Assembly (NCBI RefSeq): GCF_001681715.1
Contig: NZ_LNWY01000001.1
Span: forward strand, 1-64,000
Direction of reading: 5' to 3'
Source: Tritonibacter mobilis
Lineage (GTDB): Bacteria; Pseudomonadota; Alphaproteobacteria; Rhodobacterales; Rhodobacteraceae
Length of the DNA stretch: 64,000 bases
The translations under genes were made by a program, and so were the position numbers. The notes under the pieces were generated by a model, which saw only the letters and a list, made by a program, of their open reading frames with translations, was not told the origin of the DNA and ran no database searches. Below, in pieces: positions 35,655 through 46,100 of this stretch (within the stretch, counting starts at the first letter, position 1; each line of letters starts with the position of its first letter).

Positions 35655-38600
35655 ATGACCGAGCTGTCCCACGCGTTTCAGACTTACCAGCTGGAGGACC
35701 GCTACGCCCGCACCGAAGGCCGCGTGTTTCTGACCGGAACACAAGCCCTCGCCCGGATCATGTTGGACCAATCCCGCCGCGACCGCGCCGCCGGGCTGAA
35801 CACGGCGGGCTTTGTCTCCGGCTATCGCGGCTCCCCCCTTGGCGGTGTCGATCTCGAATTCTGGCGCGCCCGCAACCGGATGAGCGAAGCTGGCATCACC
35901 TTCATGCCCGCCGTCAATGAGGACCTCGGCGCAACGGCCGTTCTGGGCGCGCAACAGGCCATTCTTGATCCCGACTGCGCGGTCGAGGGCGTGTTTTCCA
36001 TGTGGTACGGCAAAGGCCCCGGCGTGGACCGCTCCGGCGATGCGCTGAAACACGGCAACGCTTATGGCTCTTCGCCTAAAGGTGGCGTTCTGGTGGTGGC
36101 GGGCGATGACCACGGCTGTGTCTCCTCCTCCATGCCGCATCAGTCCGATGTGGCCTTCATGTCGTGGTTCATGCCGGTGCTAAACCCCGCCGATGTGGGT
36201 GAATACCTGTCCTTTGGCGAATACGGCATCGCGCTGTCGCGCTATTCCGGCACATGGGTGGGGTTCAAGGCCGTCTCGGAAACGGTGGAAAGCGGCCGCT
36301 CGGTCGAACTGCCCAAGGACCGCGCCTTCACCCTGCCCGATCTGCCCGACTACCCCGGCGGGCTGCACATCCGGTCTTCCGACCTGCCCAGCCCCGAGAT
36401 CGAAACCCGCATTCGCGCCAAACTTCAGGCCGTGCGCGCCTTTGCCGAGGCCAACCCGATCGACCGCCGCATCTACGATCTGCCAGAGGCCCGCTTCGGC
36501 ATCGTCACCACTGGCAAGGGGCATCTCGACCTGATGGAGGCGCTGCGCCTGCTGGATCTGGACGAGGACGCCTGCCGCCGCCTGGGCATCGATATCTACA
36601 AGGTCGGCATGGTCTGGCCGCTGGCCCGTGCCGAGGCGCTGCGCTTTGTGAACGGCAAGGAAGAAGTGCTGGTCATTGAGGAAAAACGCGGCATCATCGA
36701 AAGTCAGTTCAAGGAGTATTTCTACGACTGGCCCGGCGACAAGCCCAAGAAAATGGTCGGAAAATACCACGCCGCAGGCGAGCCGCTGATCCCATGGGTG
36801 GGCGAGTTGAGCCCTCTGATGCTGGTGCCGGTGGTGGCCGAACGTCTTGACCGTTTCTTCCCGGAACTGAACCTGCGCGACAAGGCGCGCGCTCTGACCG
36901 AGCAGCCGCCCAACCTTTTGAACATCCCCGGTGCCACCCGCACACCCTACTTCTGTTCCGGCTGCCCGCATAACACCTCCACCAAAGTACCCGAAGGCTC
37001 CACCGCCAACTCCGGGATCGGCTGTCACGTCATGGCCTCATGGATGGGGCGCGACACCGCAGGCTATGCGCAGATGGGCGGCGAAGGCGTGCCGCATCTG
37101 GTCGCGTCCAAGTACAACGGCGGCAAACATGTGTTCCAGAACCTTGGCGAAGGCACATGGTATCACTCCGGCTCGCTCGCCATCCGTCAGGCGGTGGCAG
37201 CGGGGGCCAATATCACCTTCAAGGTGCTCTATAATGATGCGGTGGCCATGACCGGCGGTCAGCCCGTGGACGGCCCGGTCTCGGTCGCCGGCATCGCGCA
37301 GGCCGGGCGCGCCGAAGGCGTGGAGCGCATCGCGCTGATCTCTGATGATATCGGGAAATTCACCCGCAGCGACTTCCCGGCGGGCACGTCTTTTCATGAT
37401 CGCGCCGACCTCGATCTGGTCCAGCGCGAGCTGCGCGAGATCAAGGGCGTCACCCTCCTAATCTACGAGCAAACCTGCGCCACCGAGAAACGTCGCCGCC
37501 GCAAACGCGGCAAGATGGAAGACCCCAAGCGCTTTGCCTATATCAACGATCTGGTCTGCGAGGGCTGCGGCGATTGCTCCGTCGAGAGCAACTGCCTGAG
37601 CGTCGAACCCAAGGAGACCCCGTTTGGGCGCAAGCGCAAAATCAACCTCTCCAGTTGCAACAAGGATTTCTCCTGCCTCAATGGCTTCTGCCCCAGCTTC
37701 GTGACGGTTAAGGGCGCAACCCGGCGCAAGAAGGAACTGCGCGATCTGGACGCCCAACAGCTCACCGCCGATCTGCCCGCACCCAAGCTGCCTGCGCTGG
37801 GCAAACCCTTTGACCTCTTGGTCACCGGCGTTGGCGGCACCGGTGTGGTCACGGTTGGCGCGCTCATCACCATGGCCGCACATCTGGAGGGCAAAGGCGC
37901 ATCGGTGCTTGATTTCACAGGCTTTGCGCAGAAATTCGGCACCGTCCTCAGCTACATCCGCCTCGCCAAATCCCCGGATGAGGTCCATCAGGTGCGCACC
38001 GATCTGAGCGCGGCCGACGCGGTAATCGCCTGTGACGCAGTGGTCTCCTCCGCGCCCAAAGCCTCTGCGCACTACCGCGAAGGCAGCCGGGTGGCGCTGA
38101 ACCTTGCCGAAATGCCCACCGGCGACATCGTGCTGCGCCGCGACGCCACACTCGACATCCCCGCCCGCGCCCGCGCAGTGGCCTCGGTGGTCGGCACCGA
38201 GAACATCACCGCCCTCAATGCAAACACAATTGCCGAAACACTTCTGGGCGATGCGGTGCTGGCCAATGTCATCATGCTGGGGTTCTCATGGCAACAAGGT
38301 CTGGTGCCCGTCAGCCTCACCGCATTGCAACAGGCCATTGTGTTGAATGGCGTCGCGATCGAGAAAAACCAGCTCGCCTTCGCCATTGGCCGCGCCATGG
38401 CCGCCGCACCGGACCGCCTGAAATCCCACTACAGCAAGGACACGCCAGAGGACGAAACGCTGGAGCAGCTCATCGACCGCCGCGCCGCGTTCCTGACCTC
38501 CTACCAAAACGCGGCCTATGCCAAGTCCTACACGGATCGCCTGAAGCGCCTGCACACAGCACTGCCCGCAGATCAAGCCGACGCGCTCACGGCCACCGCA

Positions 38601-39074
38601 GCCCGCAGCCTCTTTAAACTCATGGCCTATAAGGACGAGTTCGAAGTGGCACGCCTGATGAGCGCAGACAGCTTCCGCGCCGAACTCGACCGCGAATTCG
38701 ACGGCGACTTCACCGTCAAATACCACATGGCCCCGCCGTTCTTGAACTTCAAAACCGATGCCCGGGGCCGCCCTGTCAAACGCGCGCTTGGGGCTTGGAT
38801 GACACCGGTGCTGTCCTTGCTGGCCAAAGGCAAGACCTTCCGTCAGTCCCCACTCAACCCCTTCGCCTACCACGCCGAGGCCCGGATGCACCGCGAACTC
38901 AGGGAGTGGTTCCAGAACATGATCGATGACATCATCGCCTACCCCACGCTGGTTTCAACTGAAACGCTCGAACAGATCCTGAAAGCTCCGATGGAGATCC
39001 GTGGCTATGGCCCGGTGCGCGAAGATGCCGCCATAAAGGTCAAAGCCAAGGTCGAAATGCTTCGCAAGCACTGA
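35655..39074 (+). CDS. Indolepyruvate ferredoxin oxidoreductase, fused alpha/beta subunits
   Basis: This 1139-residue enzyme oxidatively decarboxylates aryl-pyruvates from aromatic amino acids to acyl-CoA, passing electrons to ferredoxin. A thiamine-diphosphate region lies in the first two thirds (GYRGSPLGGVDLEFW near the N-terminus, CSGCPHNTS, GIGCHVMASWMG), then cysteines C635/C638/C641/C647 (CEGCGDC...C) for a cluster and a gamma-type domain (VTGVGGTGVVTVGAL near 725). The long fused form is typical of proteobacteria. An AAGGAG ribosome site fixes the start at 35655. Confidence 0.93.
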   Translation: MTELSHAFQTYQLEDRYARTEGRVFLTGTQALARIMLDQSRRDRAAGLNTAGFVSGYRGSPLGGVDLEFWRARNRMSEAGITFMPAVNEDLGATAVLGAQQAILDPDCAVEGVFSMWYGKGPGVDRSGDALKHGNAYGSSPKGGVLVVAGDDHGCVSSSMPHQSDVAFMSWFMPVLNPADVGEYLSFGEYGIALSRYSGTWVGFKAVSETVESGRSVELPKDRAFTLPDLPDYPGGLHIRSSDLPSPEIETRIRAKLQAVRAFAEANPIDRRIYDLPEARFGIVTTGKGHLDLMEALRLLDLDEDACRRLGIDIYKVGMVWPLARAEALRFVNGKEEVLVIEEKRGIIESQFKEYFYDWPGDKPKKMVGKYHAAGEPLIPWVGELSPLMLVPVVAERLDRFFPELNLRDKARALTEQPPNLLNIPGATRTPYFCSGCPHNTSTKVPEGSTANSGIGCHVMASWMGRDTAGYAQMGGEGVPHLVASKYNGGKHVFQNLGEGTWYHSGSLAIRQAVAAGANITFKVLYNDAVAMTGGQPVDGPVSVAGIAQAGRAEGVERIALISDDIGKFTRSDFPAGTSFHDRADLDLVQRELREIKGVTLLIYEQTCATEKRRRRKRGKMEDPKRFAYINDLVCEGCGDCSVESNCLSVEPKETPFGRKRKINLSSCNKDFSCLNGFCPSFVTVKGATRRKKELRDLDAQQLTADLPAPKLPALGKPFDLLVTGVGGTGVVTVGALITMAAHLEGKGASVLDFTGFAQKFGTVLSYIRLAKSPDEVHQVRTDLSAADAVIACDAVVSSAPKASAHYREGSRVALNLAEMPTGDIVLRRDATLDIPARARAVASVVGTENITALNANTIAETLLGDAVLANVIMLGFSWQQGLVPVSLTALQQAIVLNGVAIEKNQLAFAIGRAMAAAPDRLKSHYSKDTPEDETLEQLIDRRAAFLTSYQNAAYAKSYTDRLKRLHTALPADQADALTATAARSLFKLMAYKDEFEVARLMSADSFRAELDREFDGDFTVKYHMAPPFLNFKTDARGRPVKRALGAWMTPVLSLLAKGKTFRQSPLNPFAYHAEARMHRELREWFQNMIDDIIAYPTLVSTETLEQILKAPMEIRGYGPVREDAAIKVKAKVEMLRKH

Positions 39075-39097
39075 CCTCCTTCATCTTTTGATAAATA

Positions 39098-39110
39098 CCT
39101 CCGCCGGAGG
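39098..39110. repeat. Short palindrome after indolepyruvate oxidoreductase
   Basis: CCTCCG-C-CGGAGG follows AAATA 24 bases after the stop codon. It is a small hairpin that may be a terminator or a copy of a short dispersed intergenic repeat. A genome-wide count would decide. Confidence 0.4.
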
Positions 39111-39183
39111 CATCGGCCCTGCTCCCTCTTGGGGGCAGGGCTCAAGCCTGTCGCGCGTCAGCGCGCCCGTCTGGCTGACATCA

Positions 39184-39861
39184 CTACTGCGACAGGTCGC
39201 GCCAGAAAGCGCGGCTATACTCCGCAAACTCCTGCAGCTCGGCTTCTGTTGGTGCCTGACCGGTAAAAACCTTCAGATATTCCGGTGTCATCGCCAGCCG
39301 GTAGTCATGGCTCTCTTCCGGTTCCGCCATATCATAGCCAAGCTGCATATAATAAAGCACTTTTGCCCGCGTCAGAGCCTCGCGCTCGCCACAGCCGTAG
39401 CGCCCAAACATTGACGTCAACGCCGTCACACGGGCCAGATCTCCCGCCCGCATGCGCGCCAGCACCGCATCGGACCGGCGCGCCCAATCCCGCACCGCAA
39501 AATCAAGCGCGGTGTTGAACAGATCCGGGTTTGCGATGCAGCGAAACACATTCAAAACCGCGCCAGTCACCCGCTCTGCCGGAGCCTCTGCCTGACGGAT
39601 CAGGCCTGCGGTATTGGTCTCTTCCCAGCGGGTCAGCAGGGCGTCCAGCAAATCCTGACGTGACTTGAAATACCAATAAAACGACGAGCGCGAGACCCCC
39701 ATCGCCTCCGCCAAGGCCAGCACCTTCACCCGCTCTTCCCCGTCGCGGATCAGGACATCCAGCCCGATATTGAGCCAATCCTCACGGGTGACTTTGATAT
39801 TGCCGATCAAAGGCGCGGCTTCGGGGTCATCGCGATGGAGCAGGGGTTTGGGGGGCATCAA
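39184..39861 (-). CDS. TetR family transcriptional regulator
   Basis: This 225-residue repressor has the N-terminal helix-turn-helix of the family (ALAEAMGVSRSSFYWYFKSR, about 50-70) after an unusually long polar leader of about 25 residues, and a helical ligand-binding domain. It is divergent from the peptide-type ABC operon 370 bases away and may regulate it, but no operator is obvious. Confidence 0.88.
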   Translation of the reverse strand: MMPPKPLLHRDDPEAAPLIGNIKVTREDWLNIGLDVLIRDGEERVKVLALAEAMGVSRSSFYWYFKSRQDLLDALLTRWEETNTAGLIRQAEAPAERVTGAVLNVFRCIANPDLFNTALDFAVRDWARRSDAVLARMRAGDLARVTALTSMFGRYGCGEREALTRAKVLYYMQLGYDMAEPEESHDYRLAMTPEYLKVFTGQAPTEAELQEFAEYSRAFWRDLSQ

Positions 39862-40233
39862 GGTCTCAGTTCAGGATTTAGGCTCCGTCACAGTGCCCCG
39901 CCCTGCATATCAGTGCAAGCCACCCCGGGCAGGGGGCACCGGATCACCACGTTTGAGTGCGGCTCGGCCGTGTGGCATCAGATTTCTGCCCCGAGCTGGA
40001 ACCGCAGCCGCAATTGTCGCGTTGGTGTTGCATCATCTCTCTAAGAGCGCCCCAAGAGCCGGGCTCCAACGACTGGACGCTGTCCAAAGGGGCACAAATC
40101 CCGAAACTCCACGGCACTCGGGGTAAATGGCATTTGACTACAAGGGCCTGCACGCGCGAAGGTAAGGGCCAAAAATCAGGGAGAACTCTCATTTCCAAAC
40201 CTGCGCGGCGGCTACGCGGCTGGGGCGTCTGAC
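39862..40233. other. Intergenic region before the ABC operon
   Basis: This 372-base gap separates the TetR gene and the ABC importer operon. I see no strong promoter hexamers, operator symmetry or credible gene. A 91-codon reading frame (39957-40232) has no ribosome site and improbable composition. Confidence 0.5.
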
Positions 40234-42006
40234 ATGCGCCCCCTCCTGTCAGTCGAAGATCTCAGCATTGGGTTCGGACGCGATGCACCCGTGGTGCAGA
40301 ACGTGAATTTTGCCGTGAACCCCGGCGAAACGCTGGCACTTGTCGGCGAAAGCGGCTCTGGCAAGACCATCAGCTGCCGCGCCGTGCTGCGCATTCTGCC
40401 GCGGGCTGCGCGGTTGCACTCGGGACGTATGATCCTGAGTGGGCAGGAAGGCGACATCGACCTTGCCCGGATCAGCGAGCGTCAGATGCGCAGCGACGTG
40501 CGCGGCAACCGCATCGCCATGATTTTTCAGGAACCGATGCGCTCGCTTTCGCCGCTACATCGCATTGGCAATCAGGTGGTCGAGGTCATCCACCTGCATA
40601 GAAATACTTCAGAAGCAGACGCCAAACGCGAGGTGCTGGAGTGTTTCGAACGTGTGGGCTTTGCCGACCCGGAACGGACATGGCGGTCTTATCCGTTTGA
40701 ACTCTCGGGCGGGATGCGCCAACGCGCGATGATCGCTATGGCCATGGTGGCCAAACCTGATCTGCTGATCGCCGATGAACCCACAACCGCGCTGGATGTG
40801 ACCACACAGGCGCAGGTTCTTGGGTTGATGAAGGATCTCCAGCAGGAAACCGGCATGGCGATGATCCTTGTCACCCATGACCTTGGCGTGGTGGCCAATA
40901 TGGCCGAGCAGGTGGTGGTGATGCACAAGGGTCGGGTCATGGAGGCAGGCCCTGCAGAGCCGATCCTGCGCGCACCCGCGCACCCCTACACCAAAGATCT
41001 GTTCAACGCCGCCCCCAAGATCCCGGAGGCGATCTGCCCGCTTCGTGACCCGCAGGAGGACCTGATCCTAGAGCTGCGCAACGTCACCAAAACCTTCACC
41101 ATGCGCTCTGGCAAAAACTGGTCCAAACCCGCGTTGGTCCGGGCTTGCGAGGATGTCGATCTCAGCCTGCCGCGTGGCAAAACGCTGGCCATCGTTGGCG
41201 AAAGCGGCTCTGGCAAGACCACCGCAGCCCGCATCGCTTTGGGGGCGGAAACCGTGGACGCCGGGGGCGAGGTGCTGTTTCGCCCAACCACGGGGGCAGC
41301 GCCGCTTCAGGTACACGCTATGGACCGCGACGCCCGGCGCGCGTTCCAGCGTCAGGCACAGATGGTGTTCCAAGACCCCTACTCTTCGCTCAGTCCGCGC
41401 CAGCGCATCTTGGATACTCTGGCCGAACCGCTCGAAATTCACCGCATCGGCAACCGGGCCGAGCACAAATCCCGTGCCGCCGAGATGCTGCGTCTGGTGG
41501 GTCTTCCGGTGGATATGCTCAGCCGCTATCCACACGCGTTTTCCGGCGGCCAGCGCCAGCGCCTGTCGATTGCCCGCGCGCTGATGCTCGACCCGGCGCT
41601 TTTGGTCTGTGACGAGCCGACCTCGGCGCTGGATGTTTCGGTGCAGGAGCAGATCCTGACCCTCCTCGAAGAGATCCGCGACGCCCGCCAGCTCTCATAT
41701 CTGTTTATCAGCCACGACCTTGCGGTGGTGGCGCGTATCGCGGATGAGGTCGCGGTGATGCGACGGGGCCTGATTGTCGAACTAGGCCCGCCCGAAGTGC
41801 TGTTTCATGATCCCAAACACCCCTACACAAAGGCGTTGATCGCCGCTCAACCGGTCCCGGATGTGGATCGGCCTATCAATCTCAAACTTGTGGCACAGGG
41901 CGCAGGCGCGCCCGAAAGCTGGCCGGAGGCCTTCCGCTTTGCGGGACAGGATGCCCCGCCATTGGTGCCACTGGACCCCGGACATAAGGTACGCTGTCAT
42001 GTCTAA
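40234..42006 (+). CDS. Peptide-type ABC importer, fused dual ATPase (DppD-DppF-like)
   Basis: This 590-residue cytoplasmic protein joins two complete ATPase domains. The first has Walker A GESGSGKT at 38, signature LSGGMRQR and Walker [13 protein letters not shown]; the second has Walker [16 protein letters not shown] at 322, signature [15 protein letters not shown] and [12 protein letters not shown]. Both carry the C-terminal HPYT(K) sequence of oligopeptide transporters. The fused form resembles YejF/GsiA. It overlaps the binding-protein gene by 8 bases and leads a five-gene operon. Confidence 0.94.
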   Translation: MRPLLSVEDLSIGFGRDAPVVQNVNFAVNPGETLALVGESGSGKTISCRAVLRILPRAARLHSGRMILSGQEGDIDLARISERQMRSDVRGNRIAMIFQEPMRSLSPLHRIGNQVVEVIHLHRNTSEADAKREVLECFERVGFADPERTWRSYPFELSGGMRQRAMIAMAMVAKPDLLIADEPTTALDVTTQAQVLGLMKDLQQETGMAMILVTHDLGVVANMAEQVVVMHKGRVMEAGPAEPILRAPAHPYTKDLFNAAPKIPEAICPLRDPQEDLILELRNVTKTFTMRSGKNWSKPALVRACEDVDLSLPRGKTLAIVGESGSGKTTAARIALGAETVDAGGEVLFRPTTGAAPLQVHAMDRDARRAFQRQAQMVFQDPYSSLSPRQRILDTLAEPLEIHRIGNRAEHKSRAAEMLRLVGLPVDMLSRYPHAFSGGQRQRLSIARALMLDPALLVCDEPTSALDVSVQEQILTLLEEIRDARQLSYLFISHDLAVVARIADEVAVMRRGLIVELGPPEVLFHDPKHPYTKALIAAQPVPDVDRPINLKLVAQGAGAPESWPEAFRFAGQDAPPLVPLDPGHKVRCHV

Positions 42007-43918
42007 CCCCCGCCTTCTGCTTTCCCTCCCCTCTGCGCTGGCCTTGGCTTTGTTGCCGCTTGCGGCCCTCGCACAGCCGTCGGTGCAGGAAAGCGCCTTT
42101 TGGAGCCAAGAGGTCAGCGCTGGCGATCTGCCCCCCGCCGCAGATCGCATCCCCGCAGAGCCGTTGGTGGTGAATGTCGCCGCCAAGGGACGCGCTCCCG
42201 GCCTTCAGGGCGGCACGCTCAACACGATGGTCACGCGCTCCAAGGACATCCGCCAGATGGTGGTTTACGGCTACGCCCGGCTTGTGGGCTATAACGAGAC
42301 ATATGATCTGGTGCCCGACATCCTTCAGAGCTATGAAAACGAGGGCGATCGCAAGTTCACTCTGAACCTGCGCGAAGGGCACAAATGGTCCTCTGGCGAC
42401 CCGTTCACCTCTGCCGATTTTGAATATTGGTGGAAACACATCGCCAATAACGAAGAGCTAAACCCCACCGGCCCCCCGGATTTTGTCCGCGTCGAGGGAG
42501 AGCTGCCAGAGGTCACATTCCCAGACGCAACCACAGTGGTGTTTGAGTGGAGCAAGCCCAATCCGAGCTTTCTTCAGGTGCTGGCGCAGGCGGTGCCGCC
42601 CTTCATCTACCGCCCTTCTGCCTATCTGAAACAATTCCACAAGGATTTTGCCGACCCGGACGCCTTGCAGGATGAAATCGACTATGCCCGCGTCAAAAGC
42701 TGGGCCGCGCTGCATAATAAGCGCGACAACATGGATAAATTCGACAACCCCGACTTGCCGACGTTGCAACCATGGATCAATGCCACCGCCGGCAAGAAGA
42801 TCCGCCATCAGTTCGTGCGCAATCCCTATTACCACCGCATAGATGAGAACGGCGTGCAGCTCCCTTACATCGACACGGTCGAAATGGAGATCGTCTCGGG
42901 CGGGCTGGTCGCGGCGAAATCGAACGCGGGTGAGGCCGATCTACAGGCGCGTGGGCTTGATTTCCGCGACATCCCGATCCTGCGCAAGGGCGAGGCAAAC
43001 GGCAACTATCGCACGGAGCTTTGGTCGTCGGGCACCGCATCGCAGATCGCGATTTACCCCAATCTCAATTCCGCTGATGATGTCTGGCGCGAAACCCTGC
43101 GTGACGTGCGTGTGCGCCGCGCCCTTTCGGTTGCGATCAACCGCGCTGCAATCAACAAATCGCTTTATTTTAAGCTCGCCAAACCCGGCGCGATGACCGT
43201 GCTGGAGCAAAGCCCCTTCTTTGATCAAGCTTTGCGTGATGCATGGGCGCAGTATGATCCGGATCTGGCCAATACACTGTTGGATGAGGCAGGCTTTACC
43301 GAACGCGATGGCTACGGCATCCGCCGCCTGCCCGATGGCCGCCCCATGGAGCTGGTGGTCGAAACCGCAGGAGAGCGGCAAGAGGTTGAAAACGCATTGC
43401 AGATCATCACCGATGACTGGCGCGATGTGGGGGTAAAACTGGTGATGCGGCCGCTTGATCGGGACATTCTGCGCAATCGCGTGTTCTCTGGAACCACCAT
43501 GGCATCGGTCTGGTACGGCTGGGACAATGGCCTGCCGCAAAGCTACACTTCCCCCGCCTATCTTGCGCCAACAGATCAAGTCTTTCTGTCATGGCCCAAA
43601 TGGGGGCAGTTTTATCAGACCAGCGGCGCGGTGGGCGAGGCACCAGATATACCAGCAGCACAACGCCTGATGGAGCTGTTGGACAATTGGAATAACGCCC
43701 CCGACGCCGACAAGCGCGCCGAAGCATGGCACGAGATGCTGCAAATCCACGCCGACAACGTTTTTGCCATCGGTCTGGTGGCCGGGGCTCCACAGCCGGT
43801 GGTGATCTCCAACCGTCTGCGCAACGTACCCAAAACAGCCATCTGGGCCTGGGAGCCCGGCGCACATTTCGGCGTGCACCGCATGGATGAATTCTACTTT
43901 GAGGACGGCGAAGGCTGA
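41999..43918 (+). CDS. Peptide-type ABC substrate-binding protein (SBP family 5)
   Basis: This 639-residue periplasmic receptor has a signal peptide (1-24, ending AALAQ) and the family-5 pattern of oligopeptide/dipeptide receptors (YDLVPDILQSYENEGDRKF, GHKWSSGDPFTSADFEYWW, VRRALSVAINRAAINKSL). It is larger than classic DppA (about 535), closer to YejA-like receptors. Its start overlaps the ATPase gene by 8 bases and its stop overlaps the permease start by one base. The ligand is unknown; a CoA-transferase in the operon suggests a carboxylic compound rather than a simple peptide. Confidence 0.92.
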   Translation: MSNPRLLLSLPSALALALLPLAALAQPSVQESAFWSQEVSAGDLPPAADRIPAEPLVVNVAAKGRAPGLQGGTLNTMVTRSKDIRQMVVYGYARLVGYNETYDLVPDILQSYENEGDRKFTLNLREGHKWSSGDPFTSADFEYWWKHIANNEELNPTGPPDFVRVEGELPEVTFPDATTVVFEWSKPNPSFLQVLAQAVPPFIYRPSAYLKQFHKDFADPDALQDEIDYARVKSWAALHNKRDNMDKFDNPDLPTLQPWINATAGKKIRHQFVRNPYYHRIDENGVQLPYIDTVEMEIVSGGLVAAKSNAGEADLQARGLDFRDIPILRKGEANGNYRTELWSSGTASQIAIYPNLNSADDVWRETLRDVRVRRALSVAINRAAINKSLYFKLAKPGAMTVLEQSPFFDQALRDAWAQYDPDLANTLLDEAGFTERDGYGIRRLPDGRPMELVVETAGERQEVENALQIITDDWRDVGVKLVMRPLDRDILRNRVFSGTTMASVWYGWDNGLPQSYTSPAYLAPTDQVFLSWPKWGQFYQTSGAVGEAPDIPAAQRLMELLDNWNNAPDADKRAEAWHEMLQIHADNVFAIGLVAGAPQPVVISNRLRNVPKTAIWAWEPGAHFGVHRMDEFYFEDGEG

Positions 43919-44946
43919 TGGAAATTCTGCGCTACGCGGTCTATCGCTTTGGCACCATGCTGCTGACACTGCTTCTGGTGTCGGTGTTGATCTTCTGGAT
44001 CATCAACCTGCCACCGGGGGATTTTCTCTCCAATCAGATCGCAGAGCTGCGCGCCACCGGTCAGGAAGCGGGCGTCGCCAAGGCCGAATTCCTTCGCAAG
44101 GAATATGCACTCGACCGATCGCTGACAGAGCAATATCTGATCTGGATGGGGTTTTGGCCCGGGCCACACGGGTTTTCCGGCATGCTGCAGGGCAATTTCG
44201 GCTGGTCGTTTGAATTTGATCGCCCGGTGTCGGAAATCGTTGGGGAAAGCCTCTGGCTCACGGTGCTGGTGAACCTCGCAGCCGTTCTGTTTGTTTATAT
44301 GGTCGCGCTGCCCTTGGGCGTTCTGGCCGCCGCCAAGTCACGCACCATGATCGACTACACCGCTGCTTTTATTGGCTATCTGGGCCTCGCCACACCGAAT
44401 TTCCTGCTCGCGCTGATCCTGTTTTATTACGGGCATCAATATCTGAACCTGCCCATCGGGGGCCTGATGGCACCCGAATTTGAAGGCGAGCCAATGACTT
44501 GGGAGAAGGTCAAATCCATCCTGATCCACCTGATCGTACCGACCTTTGTGATCGGCACCTCCGGGGCCTCTGCCATGATGCAGCGGTTGCGGGCAAACAT
44601 GCTGGATGAGCTGGGCAAACCCTATGTGGAAACCGCCGTGGCCAAGGGCATGCGCCCCTCAAGGATGCTTGCGAAATATCCGCTGCGGGTGGCGTTCAAT
44701 CCCTTTGTGGCCGACATTGGCAACCTGCTCCCCTCCATGGTCTCAGGCTCGGTGCTGGTCTCCGTGGTGCTGGGGCTGCAAACCATCGGCCCGGTCTTGC
44801 TGCAGGCGCTTAAATCGCAGGACATGTTCCTTTCGGGGTTCGTTTTGATGTTCGTGGCGCTCTTGACCCTCATCGGCACCATGATCTCCGACGTACTGCT
44901 GGTCCTGCTGGATCCGCGCATCCGCTATGAGGGGCGTGAGACATGA
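43918..44946 (+). CDS. Peptide-type ABC permease (DppB-like)
   Basis: This 342-residue membrane protein has about six helices. It starts with YAVYRFGTMLLTLLLVSVL, as in DppB/OppB, and carries the EAA-loop region PYVETAVAKGMRPSRMLAKY for ATPase contact. It overlaps the receptor stop by one base (TGATG) and the next permease start by ATGA. Confidence 0.93.
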   Translation: MEILRYAVYRFGTMLLTLLLVSVLIFWIINLPPGDFLSNQIAELRATGQEAGVAKAEFLRKEYALDRSLTEQYLIWMGFWPGPHGFSGMLQGNFGWSFEFDRPVSEIVGESLWLTVLVNLAAVLFVYMVALPLGVLAAAKSRTMIDYTAAFIGYLGLATPNFLLALILFYYGHQYLNLPIGGLMAPEFEGEPMTWEKVKSILIHLIVPTFVIGTSGASAMMQRLRANMLDELGKPYVETAVAKGMRPSRMLAKYPLRVAFNPFVADIGNLLPSMVSGSVLVSVVLGLQTIGPVLLQALKSQDMFLSGFVLMFVALLTLIGTMISDVLLVLLDPRIRYEGRET

Positions 44947-46100
44947 GCCAGAAGTCCCCCGATGGGCGCTATGTCGATGATGCGCCCTATGATCCGCAGG
45001 CCTCGATCCGCGAGTTGGATCGCAAGGATCTGGACGCTCCCAATTGGGTGCTGATCTGGCGCAAGTTCAAGACCCATCGTCTGGGCCTGATCTCCGGCAT
45101 CTTCCTGCTGTTTTGCTATGTGATGCTGCCCTTTGTCGGCTTCATCGCCCCCTACGGGCCAAATGAACGCGACGCCGAACATCTTTATTCGCCGCCGCAA
45201 TCGGTAAATCTGTTCCATGAGGGCGAGTTTATGGGTCCCTTTATCTATCCGCTGACGTCTGAAGCCGATCTTGCGACCTTTCAGTGGGTGGTGAAGCCCG
45301 ACTACGACAACCCACAAAAGATCCGGTTTTTCTGCGAGGGAGAACCCTATCGGCTGGCGGGGGTGATCGAAGCCGACACCCGCCTGTTCTGCGCCCCCGA
45401 GGGCGCGACGCTGTTCCTCTGGGGGTCGGATCGTTTGGGGCGCGATATTTTCAGCCGTATCCTGTTTGGCGCGCAGCTGTCGCTGACTGTGGGCCTGATC
45501 GGGATCACGGTATCCTTTGTGCTGGGGATCTTTTTTGGCTCTGTCGCGGGCTATTTCGGCGGTAAGATTGACTGGGTCATCAACCGCGCCATTGAGATCC
45601 TGCGCAGCCTGCCAGAGCTGCCTTTGTGGCTGGCGCTCTCGGCGGCGGTGCCCTCGACCTGGTCGCCGGTGGCGGTGTTTTTCATCATCTCAATCATCCT
45701 CGGCATTCTTGATTGGCCGGGGCTTGCGCGTTCCGTCAGGGCCAAATTCCTGAGCTTGCGCGAGGAGGAATACGTCCGCGCGGCTGAAATGATGGGAGCC
45801 TCCTCTGGCCGCGTCATCAGAAAACACCTGTTGCCCAACTTCATGAGCCACCTCATCGCCTCGGCCACATTGTCGATCCCGGCGATGATCTTGGGCGAAA
45901 CCGCGCTCTCGTTCCTCGGCCTTGGTCTGCGCGCACCTGCGGTCAGTTGGGGTGTAATGCTCAATGACGCCCAAAACCTCGCCAATATCGAGATCTACCC
46001 TTGGACTGCGATCCCGATGCTGCCCATCATCGTCGTGGTGCTTGCGTTCAATTTCCTCGGCGATGGGCTGCGCGACAGTCTGGATCCCTATCAGCAATGA
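44943..46100 (+). CDS. Peptide-type ABC permease (DppC-like), extended
   Basis: This 385-residue inner-membrane partner has the OppC N-terminal helix (KTHRLGLISGIFLLFCYVM) and the BPD_transp_1 domain with EAA loop (LREEEYVRAAEMMGASSGR). It is longer than DppC (about 300) because of a polar insert between helices 1 and 2 (about 80-165), probably periplasmic, as in YejE. Start and stop overlap both neighbours by ATGA. Confidence 0.93.
   Translation: MSQKSPDGRYVDDAPYDPQASIRELDRKDLDAPNWVLIWRKFKTHRLGLISGIFLLFCYVMLPFVGFIAPYGPNERDAEHLYSPPQSVNLFHEGEFMGPFIYPLTSEADLATFQWVVKPDYDNPQKIRFFCEGEPYRLAGVIEADTRLFCAPEGATLFLWGSDRLGRDIFSRILFGAQLSLTVGLIGITVSFVLGIFFGSVAGYFGGKIDWVINRAIEILRSLPELPLWLALSAAVPSTWSPVAVFFIISIILGILDWPGLARSVRAKFLSLREEEYVRAAEMMGASSGRVIRKHLLPNFMSHLIASATLSIPAMILGETALSFLGLGLRAPAVSWGVMLNDAQNLANIEIYPWTAIPMLPIIVVVLAFNFLGDGLRDSLDPYQQ

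Noticed and set aside
39957-40232. 91-codon frame before the ABC operon
   Set aside because: No ribosome site, unlikely composition and no motif.
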